A stretch of 54,857 bases of DNA from an uncultured Pseudomonadales bacterium (GCA_905478195.1 CAJQHM010000092.1:1-54857), one strand, 5' to 3'. Counted from the stretch's first letter, positions 16,189 through 25,771 are shown. The notes: a model not told the origin generated them from the sequence alone. A program made the numbers and translations.

Positions 16189-17223
16189 TTACGCGATTCC
16201 GGCTCCGCGCACACCTACATAGACAGAATAAAGTGACTGGCTCGCCGTCATAAACAATCTATTTCGCTTCACGCCTGCAAAGCAAACATTGGCGCATACT
16301 TCGGGAAGCCGGATAAAACCAATGGCAATCCCGTCCGGTGCGATAACCTGCACTCCGGGCCGCGCACCTGCCCAGATATTTCCATCAACATCACATCGAA
16401 TTCCATCTGCCGAAGTAATCGTGCCTGCCCCCGGAAGCGTCAATTGTGCATGACGCCTACCATTTCGTAATCGATCTCCATCAAGGTCCCAAACTTTGAT
16501 CTCACGACCCTCGCCAGTATCAGCCACATAAAGCTTGCCTTGATCGGGCGAGAAACACAGACCGTTTGGGGCAGATATTTCATCAGTTACCTTGCTTATA
16601 CGTCCGCTGTTTCTATCTACCCTATAAACCGCATTCACTAATTCTGATTCGGCGCTGGATCCCTCATAGTTGCCGCGGATACCATAGGGCGGATCTGTAA
16701 ACCAAATCGAATTATCGGCCGCGACTACTACGTCGTTGGGAGAATTGAGACGCTTGCCCTCAAAGCTATCGGCAATTACTGTCTCACTGCCATCCGAATT
16801 GTAGCGCACTACCCGACGCCCGCCATGCTCGCAGGAAATTTGTCGCCCTTCATGATCAAAAGTATTGCCGTTACTATTGCCAGCAGGCTTGCGAAACTCA
16901 GTTACCCTGCCATCATCTTCAATCCAGCGCAGCTGACGATCGTTAGGTATATCGCTCCATACAAGATATCGGCCGACTCCACTCCAGGCAGGTCCCTCCG
17001 CCCAAAGAGTGCCGGTGTAGTGCCTCTGTATGGGCGTATTGAACAAGATATAGCGCTGAAAGCGCGGATCCAACGCTATCAGGTCAGGGTCTGGATAGCG
17101 CAGAGGCGTATTTCCCGACCAGTCTCTGGGCTTGTATTGTGTAATGGGTGTCTGTGCAGACAGGACCATGGGCAGTGCAGCTGTCAGAGCCATGCCTGAC
17201 TGTATGAATGCACGACGTTTCAT
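16189..17223 (-). CDS. Tat-exported SMP-30/gluconolactonase family protein
   Basis: A 344-residue six-bladed beta-propeller. The start at 17223 (GGAGG 5 bases upstream) gives a twin-arginine signal, MKRRAFIQSGMALTAALP; the earlier in-frame start has none. The SMP-30 pattern is complete: ELW-type opening AEGPAWSGVGRYLVWSDI, LNSPNDVVV with the metal-binding Asn, a SIWFTDPPYG strand, APNGLCFSPD, and DGIRCDVDGNIWAG. The Glu of AEGPAW and the Asn/Asp residues coordinate Ca or Zn. It hydrolyses aldonolactones in the periplasm. Lying beside two PQQ-type dehydrogenases, it would open the lactone they make. Confidence 0.92.
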   Translation of the reverse strand: MKRRAFIQSGMALTAALPMVLSAQTPITQYKPRDWSGNTPLRYPDPDLIALDPRFQRYILFNTPIQRHYTGTLWAEGPAWSGVGRYLVWSDIPNDRQLRWIEDDGRVTEFRKPAGNSNGNTFDHEGRQISCEHGGRRVVRYNSDGSETVIADSFEGKRLNSPNDVVVAADNSIWFTDPPYGIRGNYEGSSAESELVNAVYRVDRNSGRISKVTDEISAPNGLCFSPDQGKLYVADTGEGREIKVWDLDGDRLRNGRRHAQLTLPGAGTITSADGIRCDVDGNIWAGARPGVQVIAPDGIAIGFIRLPEVCANVCFAGVKRNRLFMTASQSLYSVYVGVRGAGIA

Positions 17224-17304
17224 AGAGCCTCCGGGAAAATGTGAAGGTCGGCCAACAAGCACGACATCAGTCGAAAGCCGATCAGTTTCCTATTTTCTTA
17301 TATT

Positions 17305-18729
17305 TTATCTTGCGACCAGTTTCCTAACCCAGCCATCGCCTTTAGTTAGCAGATAGAGCTCACCTGCCGCATCGGTACCAAGTCGCAAATCTGCCCGCTT
17401 GCCGCCGCCGTAGGTATTTGCAAAACCCGTCGCCTCGGCCATGTTTATCTCATTCCCGTCCATGAAAATACGCAGCTCCTGTATAGAAGCCGGTTTTCCT
17501 GCTTCAAGTCCTTCACTCTCGGCGTAGAACACGCGGCCTGACACCATATCGGTAAACACTACTCTGCCCGCCAGTGCTGGAATTTCCGTACCGCGATAGA
17601 CATAGACACTGCTAACCGCATTGCCTTCATCGTGATCAAATTGGAGAACAGGATAGGTGAACTCCTGACTATCATTTGGCTTAGGGTATACCGGATTCGG
17701 TCTGACATTACCGATCCCAAAAGCCGTTGAAAACATACCCTCGCGTAATCGCCAACCATAGTTCGCGCCAGAGACGCCTATATTTATTTCCTCGATCTGA
17801 TTCTGCCCGATATCGGCGATGTACATAGTGCCATCGCTGTCGAATGAAAAATGCTGGGGATGTCGTAGACCATAGGCCCATATTTCTGGCGCGACTCCCG
17901 CCTCTCCAACGAAAGGGTTGTCCTCAGGTATCCCATAGCTCGAAGGATACTCTGAATTCAGGGGATCGATTCTAATGATGGATGACATTGGCGAGGCGAG
18001 AGACTGACCGTTCTCATTAGGATCATTCGCTGCGCCTCCATCTCCCAGACTGGCAAATAGCAATCCATAGTCTGAATCGGTATTCGTAGCGGCATAATTA
18101 AATGCCAAGGTACCAATGTTATGATTTTGTGCGAACTGCCCTATGCGAAATATTTCTCTCGATGTGCCGGAGAAGACATTAGCGCTTGCATCCGTCGCCG
18201 TCCACTCACGAATCACACTCTCATGGTTTTCGGAATTGTCATCCAGATAATTGGCAAGCCCGCTTTGTGAACTAGCACTGAAGGCTGTGTAGAACTTGCC
18301 GTAACCCGGCCTGCCAACTTGTCCGAACTGAGGGTGGAACGCAAAACCCGCTAGACCAGTTTCATTGGGATACATGGAGTCATCGAAGCCTACTTCGCCG
18401 TCGCGTATATCCAAAAACGCATCGAGGGTGTTCGCCTGCTCATCATAGATATACAATACGCCGCGTAGCTCACTGATCACCAAGCGCCCAGAGTTATCCG
18501 GAATTGGCTGCATATACTGCAGGCGAGCATAGGCATTGTTAGTGAGAGGGACCTCATTTGAGTCCAGAGTCTGCGGTAGCCGCAGAAATTCCTGGGCGAT
18601 AACACTGATCTCGCCCTTCTCAATCTTCGCAGGAATAGGATCAACCAAAGCTTCGGGCAAAGCCTCGGCGGCGAACGAGCCAGCCATCGCACTCATACAG
18701 GCAAAACTAAAACCGGCTTCCAACTTCAT
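17305..18729 (-). CDS. PQQ-dependent sugar dehydrogenase (glucose/sorbosone dehydrogenase fold)
   Basis: A 474-residue exported protein with a Sec signal of about 21 residues. It is a six-bladed quinoprotein propeller of the soluble GDH/Hedgehog-interacting-protein family: NNAYARLQYMQPIPDNSGRL, EVGFDDSMYPNETGLAGFAF, FASLGDGGAANDPNENGQ, EIWAYGLRHPQHFSFDSDG, DIGQNQIEEINIG, and GANYGWRLREG. The RHPQ and DIGQ motifs form the PQQ/Ca site in the family. It is probably a periplasmic sugar oxidiser delivering electrons to a c-type carrier. It is 24 bases after the large PQQ dehydrogenase and 81 bases before the SMP-30 gene. Substrate uncertain. Confidence 0.88.
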   Translation of the reverse strand: MKLEAGFSFACMSAMAGSFAAEALPEALVDPIPAKIEKGEISVIAQEFLRLPQTLDSNEVPLTNNAYARLQYMQPIPDNSGRLVISELRGVLYIYDEQANTLDAFLDIRDGEVGFDDSMYPNETGLAGFAFHPQFGQVGRPGYGKFYTAFSASSQSGLANYLDDNSENHESVIREWTATDASANVFSGTSREIFRIGQFAQNHNIGTLAFNYAATNTDSDYGLLFASLGDGGAANDPNENGQSLASPMSSIIRIDPLNSEYPSSYGIPEDNPFVGEAGVAPEIWAYGLRHPQHFSFDSDGTMYIADIGQNQIEEINIGVSGANYGWRLREGMFSTAFGIGNVRPNPVYPKPNDSQEFTYPVLQFDHDEGNAVSSVYVYRGTEIPALAGRVVFTDMVSGRVFYAESEGLEAGKPASIQELRIFMDGNEINMAEATGFANTYGGGKRADLRLGTDAAGELYLLTKGDGWVRKLVAR

Positions 18730-18752
18730 GGCTCGATTACCCTCCTATATTC

Positions 18753-20903
18753 TCACCTTTGATTCGGCAGTCTGTAAGCAACCAGGCCGCCAGGAAAATC
18801 TGTACGCGAGCTACCAATCTGCACGACGATATACTGCTTGCCTTGATGCATATAGGTCATCATTCCATACTGGCCCGGCGCGGGTAACGGCACACTGCCT
18901 ACTATCTCTCCACTATATTTATCTCGTGCATTCAAGGTCATTGGTGCATCAGGAACAAATTGCACCATGCCCTCACTCATAGCCCGGGTCTGCACCAGAA
19001 GATCGTCCATAACCATCTGAATCGACCAACCTACGCCCCCGGTATCCGGCACAGCGACTCCTTCCAGAAGCGGATGGTTCTTGATTGCATCGGGAGTAGG
19101 ACCTACTGCCATGGACCAAGTCTTCTCGCCACTGTTCATCTGATACGCGGTTAGCTGATTATCCATCGGTTTGAAGACACGCAGACCATCTATAGTGGGC
19201 AAGCCACCACCACCGCCGGGCAACCATGCTGCAACGGTCTTACCAGTAGTTGGTGTGCTGTTTGGCGTCGCACCACCTTCGCCAGGTATAGGATAGTTAG
19301 GATTGTCTCTATCGATGCCATTGGTTGGCCGCATAAAGCCGGGGGCGAAACAGTTGCGTGCATGGGAAGCAAACATCAATCCAGTACTAGGATCACCGAC
19401 AGGTTGATGAGGAATGACGTTACCACCGCCAATGCAGCCAATATTATTGATGTAGTCGTTATCGTGCCCCTGGGGAAGAGCCGGAACGTAGAGACCACCA
19501 ACGCGATAACCATTGAGAATTACCATCGCCTGCTCTTTTAACTCGGCCGTGTAATCGATAACAAACTCTTCGGTCAGGCCGTCGGTGACTATTGGATCAA
19601 CAGGTTCTGGCCAGGTAGGAAAGGGCTGAGTCGGTGCAGTGTAATTCCCCGGCACCTGAGTCTGGAACACTTCACGATCTTCGATCGGCCAGATCGGTTC
19701 GCCGGTCTCGCGATTGAATGCAAACACCAGACCCTGTTTGGTGTTCTGAATCAGTGCGGGAATAGTCTGCCCATCTACGGTCAGATCCATCAACATTGGC
19801 GGCGTGGGCAAATCGTAGTTCCACTGATCGCTGCGATGAATCTGGTAGTGCCAGCGACGTTCACCAGTTTGTACATCCAGGGCCAACACACTGCCACCAA
19901 ATAGATTATAGCCAGGCCGATGACCAGCATAGGCCTGAACAGTAGACGCATTAGTCACCATATAGACCAGACCCAATTCCGGGTCTGCCGACGCCGGCGC
20001 CCAGGTTGAGATATCGCCGGACCACTGCCAGGCGTCATTCTCCCAAGTCTCATGCCCGACTTCGCCAGGTCTGGGAATAGAATGAAACTTCCAGAGGAAT
20101 TCGCCAGTAGCGGCATCGAAGCCCATGATGTCCCCGGGCACATTCTCGATGCGAGTCTGACCATAGCTGGGCTGATGGCCCACCAGGACCACCACGACAC
20201 CATTCACAACAATGGGTGGAGCCGAGGCAGTCACCATGCCTAACTCTCGCGGGATGCCGTAGTCCGGGTCGTAACTGCCACCGGCGACCAGATAATCCTG
20301 CCAGGGACCCCAGTCTTCTACCAGTTTGGGAATAAGATCTATTCCGCCGGATTGCTCAAAGCCATCTAGCGCAATCGGTTCTCCCCAATTCTCTAGCGGC
20401 CTGCCTGTTTTCGCGTCCAAAGCCCAGAGAAAGAAACCCGGCGTAGTAATATAGACAACACCTCTACCATCGACTTCGGCATAGGCCACACCCTTGCCAT
20501 AAGCCTGCCGTGGCGAACGCTGATGTCTTACCGTGGCGGGCTCTCGAAAAGTCCAAATATTCTCTCCCGTTGCAGGATCCATCGCTATAACCTGCCTGCG
20601 TGGGGTCGCCACCGTATAAAGCATTCCGTCCACATAGACTGGCGTTGAGCGGGAGAAATAATCCAAATTCGGCCCAAAATTATCACTGCGCCAGATCCAG
20701 GCCTGTTCGAGATCCGAGAAATTCTCGGCGTTAATCTGATTTAAGGGAGAGTAGCGTGTATTGCCTGAATCGCCGCCCAGATAGCGCCATTCCCCATTCT
20801 CGGTGCCGGGCATGCCCTGCGCCGAGGCTTGGCTGGATAACAGCAGGGCCATAAGTGATAAGAGGAGCGAGTGAGGTTTCAAGACTCTGAACATACTGTG
20901 CAT
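18753..20903 (-). CDS. PQQ-dependent dehydrogenase (eight-bladed quinoprotein)
   Basis: A 716-residue exported enzyme with a Sec signal ending LLSSQASA; the ATG 3 codons later is an equally possible start. The propeller begins NGEWRYLGGDSGNTRYSPL, with repeated Trp-docking strands such as LVYMVTNASTVQAYAG, WNYDLPTPPMLMDL, and NTKQGLVFAFNRETGEPIW. It lacks the five-helix membrane anchor of mGDH and lacks a C-terminal cytochrome, so it is a soluble glucose- or alcohol-type form that needs a separate acceptor. No cytochrome gene is near. It begins a run with PQQ sugar dehydrogenase and lactonase. No PQQ biosynthesis genes are in the window. Confidence 0.88.
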   Translation of the reverse strand: MHSMFRVLKPHSLLLSLMALLLSSQASAQGMPGTENGEWRYLGGDSGNTRYSPLNQINAENFSDLEQAWIWRSDNFGPNLDYFSRSTPVYVDGMLYTVATPRRQVIAMDPATGENIWTFREPATVRHQRSPRQAYGKGVAYAEVDGRGVVYITTPGFFLWALDAKTGRPLENWGEPIALDGFEQSGGIDLIPKLVEDWGPWQDYLVAGGSYDPDYGIPRELGMVTASAPPIVVNGVVVVLVGHQPSYGQTRIENVPGDIMGFDAATGEFLWKFHSIPRPGEVGHETWENDAWQWSGDISTWAPASADPELGLVYMVTNASTVQAYAGHRPGYNLFGGSVLALDVQTGERRWHYQIHRSDQWNYDLPTPPMLMDLTVDGQTIPALIQNTKQGLVFAFNRETGEPIWPIEDREVFQTQVPGNYTAPTQPFPTWPEPVDPIVTDGLTEEFVIDYTAELKEQAMVILNGYRVGGLYVPALPQGHDNDYINNIGCIGGGNVIPHQPVGDPSTGLMFASHARNCFAPGFMRPTNGIDRDNPNYPIPGEGGATPNSTPTTGKTVAAWLPGGGGGLPTIDGLRVFKPMDNQLTAYQMNSGEKTWSMAVGPTPDAIKNHPLLEGVAVPDTGGVGWSIQMVMDDLLVQTRAMSEGMVQFVPDAPMTLNARDKYSGEIVGSVPLPAPGQYGMMTYMHQGKQYIVVQIGSSRTDFPGGLVAYRLPNQR

Positions 20904-21269
20904 CAGCTAAGATCCTATGAGAGCGCCGGCTTAGCGCTTCCGCAGCCTTATCTAAAATGGCAGAAGAAGTGAGCTTGCCGGTCTATTGATTGAAATTCTG
21001 CTTGACCGGACTCTAGACTAAAAGCTATCGCGCCCGAAGTCTATGACTGCGAAGTCCGATCGCCACGGTAGCCTATGAAAGGCACGATTTCCAAGATCTG
21101 GAGTGAAAGCTGTGTATATATCTTGCGAAATCCCATGGGGAATCCGTATCATGTGCAGCATATCGTGAGCTGAATCAGGGAAGCTAACGAAGCTCTAGCT
21201 ACAGGCCATTTATCGAACTTAACAACCGTCTTCGCAATTAACTATTACCTATACTCAGGTGGTTTAACA
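20904..21269. other. 366-base divergent intergenic region
   Basis: It must hold the promoters for the PQQ dehydrogenase (minus) and the S46 peptidase (plus). I see only an unremarkable CCGGTC/GACCGG inverted pair (20978-20983 and 21004-21009) and no RNA gene or convincing promoter hexamers. Confidence 0.4.
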
Positions 21270-23474
21270 ATGTTTACTACAGCACTTCAATCAATGCCGG
21301 CACTGCTCAATAAACTAGCCTTAATCCCGATCGCCTGTTTTGCGACTATTGCCGGCCATGCAGTCGCCGACGAAGGCATGTGGCAACCCCATCAACTACC
21401 CGATCTGAGCGAACAGTTGCTACGTCTCGGGCTCGAGATCAATCCTGAAAACCTCAGCAGACTGGATCAATTCCCAATGAACGCAGTCGTCAGTCTGGGC
21501 GGCTGTAGCGCTTCCTTTGTCTCTCCTCAGGGTCTGATCGTAACCAACCATCACTGTATCTATGGCTCTGTGCAATACAACAGCACCCCGGAGAATAATT
21601 TACTGACGGATGGTTTTCTGGCTAAACAATTGGACCAAGAAATTCCAACAGCACCGGGTACGCGAGTCTATGTCACCGAAGAAGTGAGCGATGTGACCGC
21701 CGGTGTATTGTCGGGAGTAACCGCATCAACATCCGGGCTAGATCGCTACAACATGATCGAGGCGAATAGAAAATCCCTCATTGCGGATTGTGAATCTTCC
21801 GGCAACCATCGCTGCGGTGTTTCTTCGTTTCATCAGGGTCTGGAGTATTTCCTAATCAAGCGTCTCGAAGTTCGCGACGTACGTCTTGTCTATGCGCCTG
21901 CAACCAGTATCGGTAAATACGGTGGCGACATCGATAACTGGCAATGGCCCCGACACACCGGTGATTTCGGTTTTTACCGCGCCTACGTAGGCACAGATGG
22001 GCGCCCCGCCGAATACAGTGAAGACAACGTGCCCTATACCTCGGATAGCTTCCTGGAAGTAAGCGCGAAGGGTGTTGAAGAAGGTGACTTCGTCATGGGC
22101 GTTGGCTATCCCGGCAGCACGAACCGCTACCGCACAACTGCAGAGGTTGAAAATGAGTTCGAATGGTACTACCCCCAGGCACGCGGTTTTCGAGAGGACA
22201 TAATCAGCATCATCAATGACAACTCCGCCGATGGCAGCGCAGCGCGCATCGCCTACGAAGGAACTCTCGCTAGCCTTAATAACTATGCCAAGAATTTCCA
22301 GTCCATGGTGGAGAGCTATGACAAGAGTGACTTCATAGATAGACGCCGACAGGCTGAAACCGATCTGGTTGAATGGATCAACAGCGACAGCGCAAGACGC
22401 CAGCAATATGCGCAAGCCATAGGACGTCTGCAGAACTTAATAGAGACGAATCATGAAACTCGCGAACGCGACCTGGTGCGCAGCTATATGGGCTATGCCA
22501 CTCTGCCATCTGCCGCCCATCGCCTTTACAGATTAGCCAAGGAGAAACAAAAACCCGACGCAGATCGCGAACCGGGTTATCAGGAGCGGGACCTGCGTCG
22601 TCTAAGCCAATCTATGCAAGCCATTAGCCGACGCTATGACGAGACTGTCGATAAGGCAACTCTGAGTTACTTACTCGCTAGATATGCCGAACTTCCCGAG
22701 CAGCATCGCTCGCAAGCTACCGATTCCTTCTTTGGAATTTCCGGCAGCATCGATCAGGGTCAAGTAGATCAGATTATCGAAGATAGCTATGCGCGGACAT
22801 CATTAGATGAGGAAGCGACACGGTTGGCATGGCTGGAAAGCTCTGTCGAGGATTTTGAGAACAGTGATGATCCTCTGATTCGTTATGCTGTGGCCTCCTA
22901 TGCCGAGCGCATGGCGCTCGAACTAGAGCGCAAAGAGCTGAGCGGACAGTTACAGCGCTGGCGCCCCGAATATATGGAAGCGGTGATCGCCTTTAATCGC
23001 AGCTTGGGCCAGCCTATCTATGCCGATGCCAATAGTTCATTGCGCGTTACATTCGGTCAGGTAAGAGGCAACCAACCCAAAGATGGCCTGGTCAATCAGC
23101 CATTCACCTCACTGGAGGGTATCCTGGGTAAAGACACGGGCCTGGACCCATTCAATGCACCCGCAAAGCAATTGGACCTGATTCGCGCGAAGCAATATGG
23201 CGACTATGTATTGCCTTCCTTGGGCACAGTGCCCGTGAACTTCTTGAGCACTCTGGATATCACAGGCGGTAATTCCGGCACTGCAGCAATGAACAGTAAA
23301 GCCCAGCTCGTTGGCCTGTTGTTCGACGGAGTCTACGAGAGCATCATTGGCGACTGGGACTTCGACGACTCCAAGAACCGCGCCATCTCCGTCGATGCCC
23401 GCTATATGCTGTGGGTAATGGAATACATGGACGGCGCCACGAATCTTCTGGATGAAATGACTATTGTCGAGTAA
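21270..23474 (+). CDS. S46-family dipeptidyl peptidase, DPP7-like
   Basis: A 734-residue exported serine peptidase with a Sec signal of about 34 residues. The catalytic His is in TNHHC (93-96), the catalytic Asp region is in the DIDNWQWPRHTGDFGFYRAY block, and the nucleophile is Ser669 in TGGNSGTAA. Between is the helical domain that caps the cleft. It removes dipeptides from free N-termini. In the Porphyromonas enzymes the residue 18 after the Ser sets specificity (Arg in DPP11 for acidic P1, Gly in DPP7). Here the residue 18 after Ser669 is Gly687 in LLFDGVYE, so a DPP7-type hydrophobic P1 preference is expected. AGGTGG precedes the start. The metallo-hydrolase gene follows 7 bases later. 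Confidence 0.93.
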   Translation: MFTTALQSMPALLNKLALIPIACFATIAGHAVADEGMWQPHQLPDLSEQLLRLGLEINPENLSRLDQFPMNAVVSLGGCSASFVSPQGLIVTNHHCIYGSVQYNSTPENNLLTDGFLAKQLDQEIPTAPGTRVYVTEEVSDVTAGVLSGVTASTSGLDRYNMIEANRKSLIADCESSGNHRCGVSSFHQGLEYFLIKRLEVRDVRLVYAPATSIGKYGGDIDNWQWPRHTGDFGFYRAYVGTDGRPAEYSEDNVPYTSDSFLEVSAKGVEEGDFVMGVGYPGSTNRYRTTAEVENEFEWYYPQARGFREDIISIINDNSADGSAARIAYEGTLASLNNYAKNFQSMVESYDKSDFIDRRRQAETDLVEWINSDSARRQQYAQAIGRLQNLIETNHETRERDLVRSYMGYATLPSAAHRLYRLAKEKQKPDADREPGYQERDLRRLSQSMQAISRRYDETVDKATLSYLLARYAELPEQHRSQATDSFFGISGSIDQGQVDQIIEDSYARTSLDEEATRLAWLESSVEDFENSDDPLIRYAVASYAERMALELERKELSGQLQRWRPEYMEAVIAFNRSLGQPIYADANSSLRVTFGQVRGNQPKDGLVNQPFTSLEGILGKDTGLDPFNAPAKQLDLIRAKQYGDYVLPSLGTVPVNFLSTLDITGGNSGTAAMNSKAQLVGLLFDGVYESIIGDWDFDDSKNRAISVDARYMLWVMEYMDGATNLLDEMTIVE

Positions 23475-23481
23475 AGAGATC

Positions 23482-24321
23482 ATGCACCAAAAACTGCTTC
23501 AGACCCTAGCGGGCCTCGCTTGCTGCACATTTGGCATGAGCGCACTCGGCCATGACTCGACGGCGCACTACATGGCCAACGAAGGCTTGATGGTAGAACA
23601 CGGTGACACCAAGATTCTCTTCGATCCACTGTTCAGAAATAGTTACGGACAATACTTGCTGCTACCTGAAGAAATGGAACAGGCCTTGTTTGCCGGAGTA
23701 GCTCCCTACGATGGAGTCGATGCCATCTTCGTCAGCCATCACCATGGGGATCATTTCTCTCCTGGGGATATGGTGCGGCTGTTGAGGGAACAACCAAACA
23801 TCAAACTATATGCGCCGAATCAGGCGGTGATCGCTATGCGTAGCGAAAGCAGCAATAGCGATGCCGACCTGTTCGATCGAGTCATTGGGGTCAGTCTGGA
23901 ATATAAGGACGCGCCGGTCGCACTGAGCATGGAAGGCCTGCAGATCGAGGCGGTACGTATTCCACACTCCGGCTGGCCAACCGGTCGCCTGGATGTCGAG
24001 AATATTGTGTGGCGAGTAACGCTGAATGAGGACACGACTGTCCTGCATATGGGAGATGCCGATCCGAACGATGTGCATTTTGCTCGGGATGCGCAGTACT
24101 GGAATCGTAACAACCCGCATATGGCATTCCCTCCCTATTGGTTCTTCAGCTCCGCAAGCGGGCGCGATATTTTAAGTAATAGGATTAAGGCAAAACGCAG
24201 TGTGGGCGTGCATGTGCCGGTAACAATTTCTTCTGACCCAATACGAAGACCGGCAGAACTTCGCGGCTTCGACCTCTTCACCATCCCAGGCGAAACCAGA
24301 AAAATTTCAGCCGAAGACTAG
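23482..24321 (+). CDS. exported metallo-beta-lactamase-fold hydrolase
   Basis: A 279-residue protein. The start at 23482 gives a signal peptide (MHQKLLQTLAGLACCTFGMS) and lies 8 bases after the S46 stop; an in-frame start inside the S46 gene is less likely. The motif HHHGDH at residues 86-91 (ligands H86, H88, D90, H91) is followed by HSGWPTG and LHMGDADPND, giving a complete dinuclear metal site. The fold is of the UPF0173/L-ascorbate-6-phosphate lactonase-like group. It is probably cotranscribed with the dipeptidyl peptidase. Its stop codon is shared on the opposite strand with the next gene (the CTAG at 24318-24321). Substrate unknown. Confidence 0.85.
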   Translation: MHQKLLQTLAGLACCTFGMSALGHDSTAHYMANEGLMVEHGDTKILFDPLFRNSYGQYLLLPEEMEQALFAGVAPYDGVDAIFVSHHHGDHFSPGDMVRLLREQPNIKLYAPNQAVIAMRSESSNSDADLFDRVIGVSLEYKDAPVALSMEGLQIEAVRIPHSGWPTGRLDVENIVWRVTLNEDTTVLHMGDADPNDVHFARDAQYWNRNNPHMAFPPYWFFSSASGRDILSNRIKAKRSVGVHVPVTISSDPIRRPAELRGFDLFTIPGETRKISAED

Positions 24322-25343
24322 TTTTCTGCAACAGCCGCATCAGCCTCTTCGGTGCGCCCGGCACGCAGGATTCCTGTCATGGCATAGTTTCCAGAGTGGC
24401 AGGAAAATTCATAGATACTGTCATCCACGCTGGTCATCGAAGAGATCCCAATGATCTTATCGGTAAACGTCACTGGGTCATCCACGGTAAACTCATAATC
24501 CAGAACACCCGCCGCGGTAGGCGTGAAGCGTTCGACGAGAAGACGATTCTTCGCCGTGCCATAGGCGACGCCGCGGAGACTGAGGCTGCCAACCTTGTCG
24601 CTGAAGTTTCGAGTCTCAACGACCAAGGTGTTGCCCTCCCAATAACCACGTGAGTCGCCAGACCACTGCTCTATAGCACTATCGATATGAGGCTTGTCAC
24701 CCAGGATTACGATACGGGCATCCCAACCCATCTCCACCAATAACACCACGTGCCCCGCGTCTTGAAATATTTGAATGTGGTTATTGTAGCCACCAGTTAA
24801 TAGAGGCGGACCCGAAACGAAGACCAGGCAACGCTCAGAGAGGCCTCGATCCTCCGGACCAGTCCTGCCTATGCCGCCGTGGGTATAACGCACCGGGCGC
24901 GTCTCACCGAAGTCCACATCGGTAGTGATGTCGCCACCTAACTGCACATGAACACCATCCTGTACTGAAGGAATTCTTCCGTTGAGTGGATGCACGATCA
25001 ACGATGTGCGGCTGTTTTCTTGTAGTGCCATCCTGTCATTCCAATAGCCATTGTAGGCACCGATAACACGGGTCGTGCTGGGAGCCTGATTGCCACCGGT
25101 GGCCACGACACGGCTTGGCCTGGCATTAAGAGTGGCTGCATCGACATCACGCAGGAATTCTATCTCGCCAAACCTCTCCGGGCGTTCTAAGGGTGTTCGT
25201 GAAGAGAAATTCCATACGCCGCGAAGATCGGGCTGGCCGTACTCGGTCATGGGGGGCTGGTAGTCCTGCGCGTAGGCTGGAAGACCCAAAACAGTAAATG
25301 CAGCGCCAAGAATGGTAAGACGAACTAGTGGGGCCAGACCCAT
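24318..25343 (-). CDS. secreted protein of uncharacterised family, copy 2
   Basis: A 341-residue protein with a Sec signal (...LGLPAYAQ), homologous along its whole length to the protein at 5568-6593 and, by coincidence or constraint, of identical length. The shared blocks are those given for that entry: GQPDLRGVWNFSSRTPLERP, GPEDRGLSERCL, YNNHIQIFQ, GDSRGYWEGNTLVVETRNF, YEFTVDDPVTFTDK, and FSCHSGNYAM. Divergence between the copies is substantial in the region between about residues 60 and 130, so this is not a recent duplication. It faces the S46/metallo-hydrolase pair. No function can be assigned. Confidence 0.82.
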   Translation of the reverse strand: MGLAPLVRLTILGAAFTVLGLPAYAQDYQPPMTEYGQPDLRGVWNFSSRTPLERPERFGEIEFLRDVDAATLNARPSRVVATGGNQAPSTTRVIGAYNGYWNDRMALQENSRTSLIVHPLNGRIPSVQDGVHVQLGGDITTDVDFGETRPVRYTHGGIGRTGPEDRGLSERCLVFVSGPPLLTGGYNNHIQIFQDAGHVVLLVEMGWDARIVILGDKPHIDSAIEQWSGDSRGYWEGNTLVVETRNFSDKVGSLSLRGVAYGTAKNRLLVERFTPTAAGVLDYEFTVDDPVTFTDKIIGISSMTSVDDSIYEFSCHSGNYAMTGILRAGRTEEADAAVAEN

Positions 25344-25378
25344 AGCACACTCCGAATTCAGATACGGTGAAACAAACG

Positions 25379-25618
25379 CTACGGCTTAACCTGTAGCATT
25401 GTCACCAGTGCCTGAGTGTGTCCGGCAGCTTCCATACCTAGCGTCGTAAGATACCCGCCGTCTTCAAGCGTAATAAAGTTTTTTTGGAACAGTCGCTTTG
25501 CAGCGGCGATACGCTCGGGAGCCGCCTCATGATGAATCTTGATTCCTCCCTGTGAACTATCCAGGTTGAACAGGTTAAGAAGTTCCAAGTCTTCGAGAAA
25601 TTCGCGGCTTAAGCTCAT
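25379..25618 (-). CDS. TIGR02647-like small conserved protein
   Basis: A 79-residue cytoplasmic protein from ATG 25618; two further in-frame upstream starts would add up to 12 residues, and SD evidence does not discriminate. The pattern LEDLELLNLFNLDSSQGGIKIHHEA, then AAAKRLFQKNFITLEDGGYLT and a helix with LGMEAAGHTQAL, is that of a small conserved gammaproteobacterial family without known function. The shape resembles a winged-helix, and it may bind nucleic acid. It is 35 bases from the preceding 341-aa gene but is likely independent. Confidence 0.8.
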   Translation of the reverse strand: MSLSREFLEDLELLNLFNLDSSQGGIKIHHEAAPERIAAAKRLFQKNFITLEDGGYLTTLGMEAAGHTQALVTMLQVKP

Positions 25619-25683
25619 GGTAGGTCTCATCGATTGTTTTTTCGTGGATAGCATAGCACTTTATTCTATAGTTTTTCCCTCGA

Positions 25684-25771
25684 GATGAATAAATTCATCT
25701 ATTCCATGGCCCTGCGCGGCCCTACATGAACCAAGGCACCGAGCCTCGTCTCGCGCAGAGACGATCAGGCT
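25684..25771. repeat. two inverted repeats in the intergenic region upstream of the TIGR02647-like gene
   Basis: GATGAAT-AA-ATTCATC at 25684-25699 is a near-perfect dyad. AGCCT-CGTCTC at 25742-25752 pairs with GAGACG-(ATC)-AGGCT ending at 25771 around a 5-base loop. They could be an operator and a hairpin of an untranslated leader. No T-run follows the second. Confidence 0.45.

Noticed and set aside
20978..21009. CCGGTC/GACCGG inverted pair upstream of the S46 gene as an operator
   Set aside because: Only six bases and not positioned relative to any visible promoter. Likely chance.
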